Positions 6,153 to 12,621 of a DNA stretch of 12,621 bases are shown here, in pieces. The position numbers and the translations under genes are program-made. Source of the DNA: an uncultured Lachnospiraceae bacterium (GTDB lineage: Bacteria > Bacillota > Clostridia > Lachnospirales > Lachnospiraceae). Position 1 is the first letter of the stretch. Every line of letters starts with the position of its first letter. The stretch covers positions 69,783 to 82,403 of the forward strand of contig CAJTMW010000019.1 of NCBI GenBank assembly GCA_910577275.1, in the 5' to 3' direction. The notes under the pieces were generated by a model. It was not told where the DNA came from and did not search any database. It saw nothing but the letters and a program-made list of their open reading frames with translations.

Positions 6153-6778
6153 AAGGCGTTTTGTTGAAAGACCTCTATATCGCAAAGAGCAATATTTTAG
6201 TAACCCTCGTCTGCCTGATTGTTCTGGGCTTCGGGCTGTCGTTTCTGCTGGAGGGGAGCGCGATTCTGGTTCTGGCTCCGGTGGCCTCCACCACGGCGGT
6301 TTTCATCAGCATCACAAGCGACGCCGGCTCTAAGTGGAATAAAAATGTGGTTGTCATGCCGGTTTCAAGAGAGCAGATTATCCGGGAGAAGTTTGTATTT
6401 TATGTCCTGCTCGCGGCAGCCGGGTTTGTGACGGCGCTTATTCCGTGTATCATACTTATGCTTGCAGGCGCGGGCGTTACGTTTTCCTCCCTGTGCCTGT
6501 ACGGCAGCATCGGTATGAGCGCCACGTTGCTGGCCGGGGGCATCAGCCTGCCCTGCGCCTACCTGTTTGACCCGGAAAAATCGCAAATCGTTTTTATGAT
6601 GTCTTTTATGGCGTCCACAGGAATTATTGCGGGAATTGTGCTTTTTATCAATCTTTTTCTCCCGGTAAAAGAACATATCCTGCCGGCCTTTAACATCGTT
6701 CTTGTGATTTCCGTCATCTGGTTCCTTATCTCCTGCCGGATTGCGGCGGCGGTGTATCAGAAACGGGATATTGCATGA
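6149..6778 (+). CDS. ABC-2 type transporter permease (ABC2_membrane_5-like)
   Basis: This 209-residue integral membrane protein has six predicted helices (about 17-34, 37-55, 81-105, 112-136, 146-167, 178-198) and a short basic tail. After the second helix comes VVMPVSREQIIREKF, the type of cytoplasmic 'P-x-SR' segment seen in small ABC-2 permeases that work with GntR-linked ATPases. The ATGA overlap with the ATPase gene and the purine-rich site aagggggaaaaagg before the ATG indicate coupled translation. It presumably pairs with the ATPase as a homodimer, or with a permease encoded elsewhere, since no second permease gene follows. The last codons lie in the first unit of a 36-bp tandem repeat. 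Confidence 0.88.
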   Translation: MKGVLLKDLYIAKSNILVTLVCLIVLGFGLSFLLEGSAILVLAPVASTTAVFISITSDAGSKWNKNVVVMPVSREQIIREKFVFYVLLAAAGFVTALIPCIILMLAGAGVTFSSLCLYGSIGMSATLLAGGISLPCAYLFDPEKSQIVFMMSFMASTGIIAGIVLFINLFLPVKEHILPAFNIVLVISVIWFLISCRIAAAVYQKRDIA

Positions 6779-6878
6779 TAGCCAGGAAAACGACGGGCAA
6801 TGCGCCTTGCATAAAAGTCAGGGAAGCAACGGGCAATGCGCCTTGCATGATAACTCAGAAGACAACGGATAATACGCT
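6771..6878 (+). repeat. Three degenerate 36-bp tandem repeats at the permease 3' end
   Basis: Units at 6771-6806, 6807-6842 and 6843-6878 are each exactly 36 bp, beginning ttgcat. Units 1 and 2 agree at 30/36 positions and share cgggcaatgcgcc; units 1 and 3 agree at about 26/36. The first unit includes the last codons and stop of the permease gene. Each unit contains gcaa-n6-ttgc or its decayed form, a small stem. The rest of the 268-bp gap before the symporter holds its candidate regulatory region. Confidence 0.8.
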
Positions 6879-6905
6879 TCACAGCTCAGCCTACTGCAAA
6901 AAAGA

Positions 6906-6966
6906 ATGAAATAACAAACGATTTCATGAAATCAGGAACGCATCATCTCTAAAACTATCTTACAAT
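6906..6966 (+). promoter_or_regulatory. Candidate regulatory region of the symporter gene
   Basis: A perfect 14-bp palindrome (6920-6933, gatttcatgaaatc) and a direct repeat of atgaaat with a 20-bp period (6906-6912, 6926-6932) precede a TACAAT -10-like box at 6961-6966. No acceptable -35 box is present. A weak -35 with a repeated site just upstream is the usual picture of an activator-dependent promoter, and AraC-family dimers commonly bind direct repeats about two helical turns apart. The taacaaacgatttca stretch is also within two bases of a CcpA cre consensus. Confidence 0.4.
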
Positions 6967-7046
6967 AAGTCTATCATGACAGCCGGAAAAGGCGAGACGG
7001 AAAAAGCGGCCGGGGGAGCTGCAGAATTTATTCAGGAGGACTTATT

Positions 7047-8513
7047 ATGGGTAGGAGAGTAAAACAAAGTCAAAGTGAAATCGACGGTGTGCAGTACCGC
7101 CGTGCAAAAATGTGGCAGATTATTTTAGTTGCCTGCAACGCCCTTGTGGGGATGAGCGTCTACAGTCTGATTGGCATGGCCAGCTACAGCGCCAGCGTGG
7201 GCTACGGCGTTACCACGGCGGTGGTGGGAGTGATTCTGACCTGTACAAGAATCCTGGACGGGATTACTGACCCGCTGGTAGCGTTTCTGTATGATAAGGT
7301 GGATACAAAATTCGGCAAGCTTCGGGTGCTTTTGATATCCGGCTTTGTGATTGAGGCGCTTGCCCTGTGGGCGATGTTTGACTTTATGTCGTCCAAAGGC
7401 TTTGGCTGGGCGGTGTTTACTCTTTTATATGTGGTGTATGTGATTGGCTATACCATCACCAACATGACGGCGCAGACCTTTGCGGCAATTATGACCAATG
7501 ACCCGAAGCAGCGTCCCGTCATCGGCGTCTGGGGGACGGCGTTCAATTATCTGGTTCCCATGGTATTGTCGATTGTGCTGAATATGGTTCTGCTCCCAAA
7601 ATACGGCGGGGAATATAATCAGGGCTTTCTGTCTGCGGCTGTGAAAGTCACGATTGCCGTGGGGACACTGGGAATCATTCTGGTGAGCGTCGGGATTTCC
7701 GCCTTTGACAGGCCGGAGTACTACGGCGGCGTGGGAAAGCAGGAGCCCCTTAAAATGAAGGATATTATCAGTGTATTGAAAGGAAACAAGCCCCTCCAGT
7801 GTTATATTGCGGCTCAGGCATCGGATAAGATTGCGCAGCAGACAGCCTCTCAGGCGGTAATCAATACCATGCTTTGCGGAATTCTTATCGGCAATATGGG
7901 GCTTGGAACCATGCTGAGCGTTATCGGTATGGCGCCCTCCATTATCTTTGCGGTAATCGGTGCCAGGTATGCCGGCAAATACGGCAGTAAGAACGCCATT
8001 GTCACCTGGACGAAAATCTGTATGGCGGTTGCGGCGCTCATGTTCCTTTTCTTTGTGGTAATCGAGCCCTCCTCCATTGCGGCAATGGGGCTGACAATGA
8101 TTTTGTATGTTGTCTTTACGCTGGCGCTCAACGGCTCCAAAATGTGCGTGACAACAGCGGCCAGCTCTTTTATGGCCGACATAATCGACTATGAGCTTGA
8201 CCGCAGCGGAAAGTATGTCCCGGCGGTGATTACTGGTACCTACAGCCTGATTGACAAGCTGGTTTCTTCCTTCAGCGCAATGATTGCCACGGGAGCGGTG
8301 GCGTTAATCGGATATAAGCAGACGGTTCCACAGCCCGGCGATACGGCTACGGCGGCAGTCTTCTGGATGACGATGATGATTTACTTCGGTATGCCCCTGC
8401 TTGGCTGGGTGGTTACGCTTATCGCTATGAAATACTGTACGCTGGATAAAGAGGAGATGGTAAAGGTTCAGAAGCGTATTGCGGAAAAGAAGGCGATGGC
8501 GGAAGGACGGTAA
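7047..8513 (+). CDS. GPH/MelB-family cation symporter (MFS_2)
   Basis: This 488-residue membrane transporter of the glycoside-pentoside-hexuronide:cation symporter family has about 12 hydrophobic segments. RILDGITDPLVAFLYDK (68-84) carries Asp71 and Asp75, matching the cation-site aspartates Asp55 and Asp59 of MelB. SFMADIIDYELDRSGK (374-389) is the second family motif. The N-terminal about 20 residues and the C-terminal about 25 residues (EEMVKVQKRIAEKKAM) are charged and cytoplasmic. Start: ATG with AGGAGG 7 nt upstream. It is transcribed alone and ends in a terminator shared with the 3' end of the convergent AraC gene. The family also contains members that carry non-sugar organic compounds, and the substrate cannot be assigned. 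Confidence 0.92.
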   Translation: MGRRVKQSQSEIDGVQYRRAKMWQIILVACNALVGMSVYSLIGMASYSASVGYGVTTAVVGVILTCTRILDGITDPLVAFLYDKVDTKFGKLRVLLISGFVIEALALWAMFDFMSSKGFGWAVFTLLYVVYVIGYTITNMTAQTFAAIMTNDPKQRPVIGVWGTAFNYLVPMVLSIVLNMVLLPKYGGEYNQGFLSAAVKVTIAVGTLGIILVSVGISAFDRPEYYGGVGKQEPLKMKDIISVLKGNKPLQCYIAAQASDKIAQQTASQAVINTMLCGILIGNMGLGTMLSVIGMAPSIIFAVIGARYAGKYGSKNAIVTWTKICMAVAALMFLFFVVIEPSSIAAMGLTMILYVVFTLALNGSKMCVTTAASSFMADIIDYELDRSGKYVPAVITGTYSLIDKLVSSFSAMIATGAVALIGYKQTVPQPGDTATAAVFWMTMMIYFGMPLLGWVVTLIAMKYCTLDKEEMVKVQKRIAEKKAMAEGR

Positions 8514-8519
8514 ACAGAG

Positions 8520-8559
8520 GAAACGGAGAGCGGGCTTCACAGCTTTCCGTTTCTTTTTC
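8520..8559 (+). terminator. Rho-independent terminator of the symporter gene, inside the AraC gene's 3' end
   Basis: The arms gaaacggagagc (8520-8531) and gctttccgtttc (8542-8553) form a 12-bp stem with one G-T wobble around a 10-nt loop, followed by CTTTTT. The right arm and T-run lie in the last codons of the convergent AraC gene. The minus strand has no matching T-run, so it works mainly for the symporter transcript. Confidence 0.82.
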
Positions 8560-9748
8560 TGTATTCGCTGGGGGAGAGTCCCGTCAGTTTTTGAAAACAG
8601 GTATAAAAATAGCTCCGGTTGCTGAAGGATAAGGCGTCGCTGATTGACTGAATGGTGTCGTTTGTGCCCTCCAGCATCAGCTTTGCCTGAGAGATTTTTT
8701 CTTTTATAATGAAGTCGGTGACGCTGCAGCCCACTTCCTTTTTGAACTTGTGGGAGAAATAGTACTCCGTATATCCCACGCGTCTGGCCAGCTCAGAGAT
8801 GGAGAGCGGGGAGCCGAGGTGAGTTCTGATGTACTTGCAGGAATTTTCGATAAGGGTGGAAATGCCGGTCCGGGTTCTGGCCTCCTGGACGCGGGTGACG
8901 TAATCCTCCAGCATTTTGCCCCGCACATTTGAGGCGGTGGCCATAGAGGTACACTCCTCGATTTTTTGCGCATAGTAATCAAAAAGCTCGTAGGCGGAGG
9001 AGGGCTGTAAGCCTCCGTTGATACAGGCTCTGGAACAGAGGGTAAGCAAGACAAGGAGATTATTTTTGTGGGCCCGAAGGGCGTCCCCGTAATCCGCTCC
9101 GATGCCGGAGGCAAAGGAAAAGAGCCGGGAGAGGGCTTCCTTATACATGGGGTCGCCGTCCGCAAACATTTTGCATAACTGCTGTTCGGCATACCAGATG
9201 CCGGTATAATTCGGGCTGTCAGATTTACGCATATCGGGAAAAGCGGCGTCCTCGGCGCACAGATAGGTGACGTCGCCGCGGGCGGCCTTGTTCCCGGTCA
9301 GGCAGTAGTGAAGCATCACCGCGTATTCGGTTACGATGTTGGAGGAAACTGCCGGGATGTTTTCAAAATTTTTCATCACAGCCGCCCGGGTCTGCACGGA
9401 GAGATTATAGGCGTCAAGGCGCCTTTTGATAATCAGCCAGGAGTCCCGGCCGCTGAAAACCGGCCCTATCAAATGAATGCGGCAGTCCGGGGTATCCGGG
9501 TTTTCAAAGCCGCAGGCCCACAGAAGATTGCCGGGCAGCTCGAGAATGACAGGCATACTTTTACCTGCCGCCAGATAGTCCGCAAGCAGGGCGGACAGTC
9601 CTGTATAGACGAGAAAGCCGTCTGCAAACAGGTTATCGGTGTAATCGGTATGGATAAGGGTAAAATCCCTGTCATATTCCCAGCAAAACAGGGTGTGATT
9701 GCAGTTTAACAGTTCGTGAAAAAAAGCCAGTCTGTCTGTGGAATCCAT
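8537..9748 (-). CDS. AraC family transcriptional regulator
   Basis: This 403-residue cytoplasmic regulator has a C-terminal AraC/XylS DNA-binding domain at residues 300-400. Helix-turn-helix 1 is near 316-337 (SISELARRVGYTEYYFSHKFKK), helix-turn-helix 2 is near 365-388 (TIQSISDALSFSNRSYFYTCF), and the signature end is KLTGLSPSEYRK. The N-terminal 290 residues are not a recognisable cupin. Phrases such as 'LWACGFEN...IHLIGPVFSG' recall the sensor half of YSIRK-type AraC regulators, but this is a weak resemblance. There is no receiver domain. Start: ATG with AGGAAGG 8 nt upstream and 19 bp after the kinase stop, so the two genes form one operon. It is convergent with the symporter gene, a likely target. 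Whether it activates or represses cannot be seen. Confidence 0.93.
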   Translation of the reverse strand: MDSTDRLAFFHELLNCNHTLFCWEYDRDFTLIHTDYTDNLFADGFLVYTGLSALLADYLAAGKSMPVILELPGNLLWACGFENPDTPDCRIHLIGPVFSGRDSWLIIKRRLDAYNLSVQTRAAVMKNFENIPAVSSNIVTEYAVMLHYCLTGNKAARGDVTYLCAEDAAFPDMRKSDSPNYTGIWYAEQQLCKMFADGDPMYKEALSRLFSFASGIGADYGDALRAHKNNLLVLLTLCSRACINGGLQPSSAYELFDYYAQKIEECTSMATASNVRGKMLEDYVTRVQEARTRTGISTLIENSCKYIRTHLGSPLSISELARRVGYTEYYFSHKFKKEVGCSVTDFIIKEKISQAKLMLEGTNDTIQSISDALSFSNRSYFYTCFQKLTGLSPSEYRKRNGKL

Positions 9749-9767
9749 AGGATACGCCTTCCTGATT

Positions 9768-12353
9768 TTATATGCCTGTCAGCTTTTGCATGGTTTTGAA
9801 CATTACGCCCATATCCACCGGCTTTGCCAGGTGCTCGTTCATTCCGGCCGCCTTTGCCATGGCGATATCCTCTTCAAATGCGTTGGCGGACAGCGCTATG
9901 ATGGGCACAGTCCCGGCATCCGTCCGTTCCAGGGCGCGAATCACACGGGCCGCCTCGTATCCGCTCATGACCGGCATCATCAAATCCATGAGAATGCAGT
10001 CAAAGGTTCCCGGTTCGGATGCTGTGAACTCATCGACTGCCGCTTTTCCGTCGTTCGCGGTAACCACCTCCACGCCCGCCTGCTTTAACATGAACTCCAT
10101 GATTTCGCAGTTGATTTCATTATCCTCCACCAGAAGAACGCGCATTCCGGCGACATTGCCCGGCGTGTTCTGCCCATCCTCCGCCGGCGGCGCGCTTTGC
10201 GTCCTGTCGATTTGGAGGGGCAGGGTGACCAGAACTACGGTTCCCTTGCCGGGCTGGCTGTCAACTTCAATGGTTCCCTCCATCTGGTCCGCCAGTTTTT
10301 TGGCAATGGACATTCCGAGTCCGGCGCCGTTATAGTTGGTTCTTGCCCCGTGATGCTCCTGGGCAAAGGGCTCGAATATGCGCTCCTTGAAGTCCTCCCC
10401 GATACCGATTCCGGTATCTTCAATCACAAACCGGAAGTTTGCGGTTTCGCCCTCGAAAGCGGACTCCGTTACCCGTACGGACACAGAGCCGTGGGGACGG
10501 TTATATTTGAGCGCATTGTCGATGATGTTCATCAAAATCTGTTTCAGCTGCAGCGGATTTCCAATCAGTCTGTTATGGTGAAGCTGCGCCTCGTCAAGGG
10601 CCAGCCGGATTCCGGCTTTTTCCGCCTGAACGGACAGCATCATGATGCAGTTTTCCAGTATTTCATGAAGGTCAAAGGGCTCCTGCACCACTGTCGGCCT
10701 TCCGCTCTGCAGCTTGCTGACCTGTAAAACGTCGTTGACAAGGGACAGGAGGTGCTCGGCGGACACTCGGAGCTTCTTCTGACATTCCAGCCGACGCTGC
10801 GGGTGCTCCCCGCTTTGCTCCATGATGGAGAGCATTCCCAGAATTCCGTTGATGGGGGTGCGCAGGTCGTGGGACATATGGGAAAGAAACTCGCTCTTTG
10901 CCGAGTTTGCCCTCCTTACCCTTTCCAGCAGCTCCAAAATAGCCTGCTCCTGCTTTTTCCGCGTCACGGTGATTTCCGTGATGTCCTGATGGTATCCGCT
11001 CAGGCTGGCTCCTGATTTTTTAAAATTCTTATCCGGTACGCCGCCGCAGCGGACATAAATCTTTCCGAGCTGCGGATGGTTCCATGGGTAAACCACTTCG
11101 GAACGTCCGGTTTTCAGCATTTCCTGCACCGATTCCTGAACCATTGCCACATAATCCGGCTCGATGTTTTCAAACCAGTGCCGGTAGCACGCCTCCGGCT
11201 CAATCTCCTCTGAAACGCCCAGAAGCATACGCATCGTCCGGTCTGCATACATTCTGGGCTGGCAGCCGTCTTCCAGCTCGATTGTCCAGATTCCGGTTCT
11301 GGCGCCTTCCAGAATGTCCTCCAGGCTCTGCCTTGCCTCAAGCCTGTACTTCTCCTCCTGCTCCACCACAGCGTTGACATCCCGGTGGGCAAAGATGACA
11401 CAGTTATCCTCAGCCGCGTTTTCCGTGGAGGAAAAATGAATTTCCATGTGCTTCAATCCATAGGAATTATCCTTTACCTGATAGCGGACATAGAACTTAT
11501 TTTTTGTCCGAAGCCGGGCAAGCACATAGTCTTTTGCCGTGACGGTACGGAGCCGCTCCTGGTCCCGGGGAAGCACATGCAGGGAGATAAAACGCTCCAT
11601 AGTCTGCTGATAGCCGTCCTCAAAATTGATATTCCAATCCTTCCGCAGCCCTTCGTTGTCCCGGTATATCTCGCATTTATCGGTGTTGAAGTTTACCTGA
11701 TAGATGCCCAGATAATCCATGCTGAGGGCATGAAGGACATTGAAGCTCCGTTTTTGCAGCTTACGGACCAGGTCCCGCCGTTTCAGGGAGGACACAATAA
11801 AATATGCCGCGGTCTGAAGCATATTCGACGCGTATTGAAGCGACTTTACGGGCGGATTATCCACGCCGTAAAAGCCGATAATCTTTTCTTTGTCATAAAG
11901 AGGAACCACCACAAGGGAATGGACGTTCTGGCGTTTCAGAGTTTCATATTGAAGGGGGGCGTCCTCGCGGATATCCTCCAAATCCCTGATGACGATATGT
12001 CCTCCCACGCTGAAATTCCGGTACCAGGCGGCGCATACCTGGGGAGGGACGTTTTGAAGGCTTTCCTTTTCAGGCTCCACTCCGTCTGCCGCCCACTCAT
12101 AGGTATTATCGTCTCCGCCAAAGCTGTTCCGCTCAAATATGTAGGTACGTTCCCCGTTAAGCGCTTTTCCCAGATGCTCGAGCAATACCTCCAGCGACTG
12201 GTCCGGAGTCGGCTCAAGCAGGGCGACGCGGAGACCTTCGTTGATGACGGCCTCCAGATTCTGAACGTTCTGAATGCCGCTTTGCGGTTCCTGTTCCTTA
12301 ATATACGGCGCACCTTCACCGGTCCGCTCAAAAAAATCTATGGAAGAACCCAT
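9768..12353 (-). CDS. Soluble hybrid sensor histidine kinase/response regulator (GAF-PAS-PAS-HisKA-HATPase-REC)
   Basis: In an 861-residue protein, numbered from the chosen start, there is a GAF-like domain (about 35-190), two PAS-like regions (about 205-330 and 340-465), then HisKA with phospho-accepting His495 in FLSHMSHDLRTPING. HATPase follows with N-box Asn613 (MNIIDNALKY), G1 DTGIGI from 646 and G2 GAGLGM from 676. The receiver domain (738-858) has acidic Asp744, phospho-acceptor Asp790 (LMDLMMP), Ser822 and Lys844. All key residues are present. No membrane segment is found, so it senses a cytoplasmic signal. Start: ATG 12353 has GGAGGG 7 nt upstream; the ATG 14 codons earlier has no proper site. 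There is no Hpt or output domain, so phosphate must go elsewhere or the receiver regulates the kinase itself. It is co-transcribed with the AraC gene. Confidence 0.94.
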   Translation of the reverse strand: MGSSIDFFERTGEGAPYIKEQEPQSGIQNVQNLEAVINEGLRVALLEPTPDQSLEVLLEHLGKALNGERTYIFERNSFGGDDNTYEWAADGVEPEKESLQNVPPQVCAAWYRNFSVGGHIVIRDLEDIREDAPLQYETLKRQNVHSLVVVPLYDKEKIIGFYGVDNPPVKSLQYASNMLQTAAYFIVSSLKRRDLVRKLQKRSFNVLHALSMDYLGIYQVNFNTDKCEIYRDNEGLRKDWNINFEDGYQQTMERFISLHVLPRDQERLRTVTAKDYVLARLRTKNKFYVRYQVKDNSYGLKHMEIHFSSTENAAEDNCVIFAHRDVNAVVEQEEKYRLEARQSLEDILEGARTGIWTIELEDGCQPRMYADRTMRMLLGVSEEIEPEACYRHWFENIEPDYVAMVQESVQEMLKTGRSEVVYPWNHPQLGKIYVRCGGVPDKNFKKSGASLSGYHQDITEITVTRKKQEQAILELLERVRRANSAKSEFLSHMSHDLRTPINGILGMLSIMEQSGEHPQRRLECQKKLRVSAEHLLSLVNDVLQVSKLQSGRPTVVQEPFDLHEILENCIMMLSVQAEKAGIRLALDEAQLHHNRLIGNPLQLKQILMNIIDNALKYNRPHGSVSVRVTESAFEGETANFRFVIEDTGIGIGEDFKERIFEPFAQEHHGARTNYNGAGLGMSIAKKLADQMEGTIEVDSQPGKGTVVLVTLPLQIDRTQSAPPAEDGQNTPGNVAGMRVLLVEDNEINCEIMEFMLKQAGVEVVTANDGKAAVDEFTASEPGTFDCILMDLMMPVMSGYEAARVIRALERTDAGTVPIIALSANAFEEDIAMAKAAGMNEHLAKPVDMGVMFKTMQKLTGI

Positions 12354-12360
12354 AAGCCTG

Positions 12361-12366
12361 CCCTCC
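12361..12366 (-). promoter_or_regulatory. Ribosome binding site that decides the kinase start
   Basis: GGAGGG on the minus strand lies 7 nt before ATG 12353. The in-frame ATG at 12395 has only GACGGG immediately next to it, so the shorter protein (MGSSIDFFERTG...) is preferred. Confidence 0.75.
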
Positions 12367-12470
12367 GTATATTCTGTCCGGGCGAATCGCAGCATCCCGT
12401 CAGGAACGATTCAGCCTTCCGCAGAAAAGTGTAGGTTTTTGTAAATTTGCACTAGCTTTCACAGTATCAA

Positions 12471-12499
12471 AGGATAACATACAAAGCGCTTATTTTCAA
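12471..12499 (-). promoter_or_regulatory. Candidate promoter of the kinase-AraC operon, with a cre-like core
   Basis: On the minus strand, TTGAAA (12499-12494), a 17-nt spacer and TATCCT (12476-12471) match -35 and -10 boxes at 5/6 and 4/6. Transcription would start near 12464, giving a leader of about 110 nt in which I see no other structure. The spacer contains the palindrome aagcgctt (12484-12491), the core of a CcpA cre site, though its outer bases fit poorly. Confidence 0.5.
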
Positions 12500-12621
12500 T
12501 ACTTTTTCACGGAAATCAATTTTCGGTTTCCGGTGAAGCGTATGCTGCCAAAGGGGATGTCAGCCCGGAATATTTCTTCGTCGCCGCGCTTTCGCTCTAT
12601 AAAAACGTAACGGATGCTAAG
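12496..12621 (-). CDS. C-terminal 41 codons of an unidentified protein (5' end outside window)
   Basis: A minus-strand frame is open from the window edge to a TGA at 12498-12496 and ends ...GSIRFTGNRKLISVKKY. Codon use resembles the neighbouring genes and the stop fits neatly before the kinase promoter. A plus-strand frame over the same bases is also open but has no start codon. I do not recognise the protein; the fragment is too short for a family call. Confidence 0.5.
   Translation of the reverse strand, partial: LSIRYVFIERKRGDEEIFRADIPFGSIRFTGNRKLISVKKY

Noticed and set aside
6741..6872. Shifted-frame ORF from TTG 6741 through the 36-bp repeats
   Set aside because: No ribosome binding site is present and the start lies deep inside the permease gene; kept only as part of the repeat finding.
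8704..9192. 162-codon minus-strand frame
   Set aside because: It is a Pro/Ser-rich out-of-frame reading of the AraC gene on the same strand.
10197..10727. 176-codon plus-strand frame
   Set aside because: Antisense shadow of the HATPase and HisKA region, whose motifs are intact on the other strand.
12354..12395. Upstream ATG for the hybrid kinase
   Set aside because: The site before it is poor, and a strong GGAGGG precedes the internal ATG 14 codons later.
11385..12434. 349-codon plus-strand frame
   Set aside because: It is antisense to the GAF and PAS regions of the kinase, lacks a ribosome binding site and shows no known motif; long open antisense frames are common in GC-rich genes.
12478..12621. 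Open plus-strand frame at the right edge
   Set aside because: It has no start codon after the last stop, and the overlapping minus-strand frame ends in a stop that fits the kinase promoter.

Overview
The window looks like a chromosomal stretch from a Gram-positive Clostridia, most likely a Lachnospiraceae-type gut anaerobe. This is inferred from strong AGGAGG-type ribosome binding sites, a probable TTG start, an Rpn-type protein with a Gly/Glu/Lys-rich tail, an orphan DUF1016 (YhcG-like) nuclease, a YtrA-type GntR/ABC operon, a GPH-type symporter and a hybrid sensor kinase paired with an AraC regulator. No rRNA, tRNA, CRISPR array or complete insertion sequence was seen.

Layout, left to right. 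(1) 1-405 (+): C-terminal part of an Rpn-family PD-(D/E)XK protein, cut by the window edge. (2) 3104-490 (-): a type-B carboxylesterase followed by a D-2-hydroxyacid dehydrogenase, probably co-oriented catabolic enzymes. (3) 3200-4650 (+): a more AT-rich island with a DUF1016 nuclease gene. It is flanked by two very short ORFs that overlap it by TGATG (upstream) and ATGAGTAA (downstream), and it is closed by a perfect 18-bp terminator hairpin. (4) 4655-4790: a composite palindromic intergenic repeat. (5) 4846-6778 (+): a compact operon of GntR/YtrA-type repressor, ABC ATPase and six-helix permease. It has a good promoter with an inverted repeat over the -10/+1 region, and a degenerate 36-bp tandem repeat begins at its 3' end. 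(6) 7047-8513 (+): a GPH/MelB-family symporter with a palindrome and direct repeats in its upstream region. (7) 12353-8537 (-): a soluble hybrid sensor kinase (GAF, two PAS-like regions, HisKA, HATPase, receiver), then an AraC-family regulator 19 bp downstream, convergent with the symporter. (8) 12621-12496 (-): the last 41 codons of an unidentified gene.

How they may work together (inference): the kinase/AraC pair probably senses a cytoplasmic or metabolic cue and may control the adjacent symporter, whose promoter region carries AraC-style direct repeats. The esterase and dehydrogenase could process an imported ester or hydroxy acid, but nothing in the sequence fixes the substrate. The GntR-ABC operon is a self-contained, probably autoregulated export or stress module. 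The DUF1016 segment looks like an independently acquired nuclease gene, possibly what is left of a larger defence locus.

No clearly new system can be demonstrated from sequence alone. The best candidates for a second look are the DUF1016 gene with its two coupled mini-ORFs and the hybrid-kinase/AraC/GPH-symporter arrangement.
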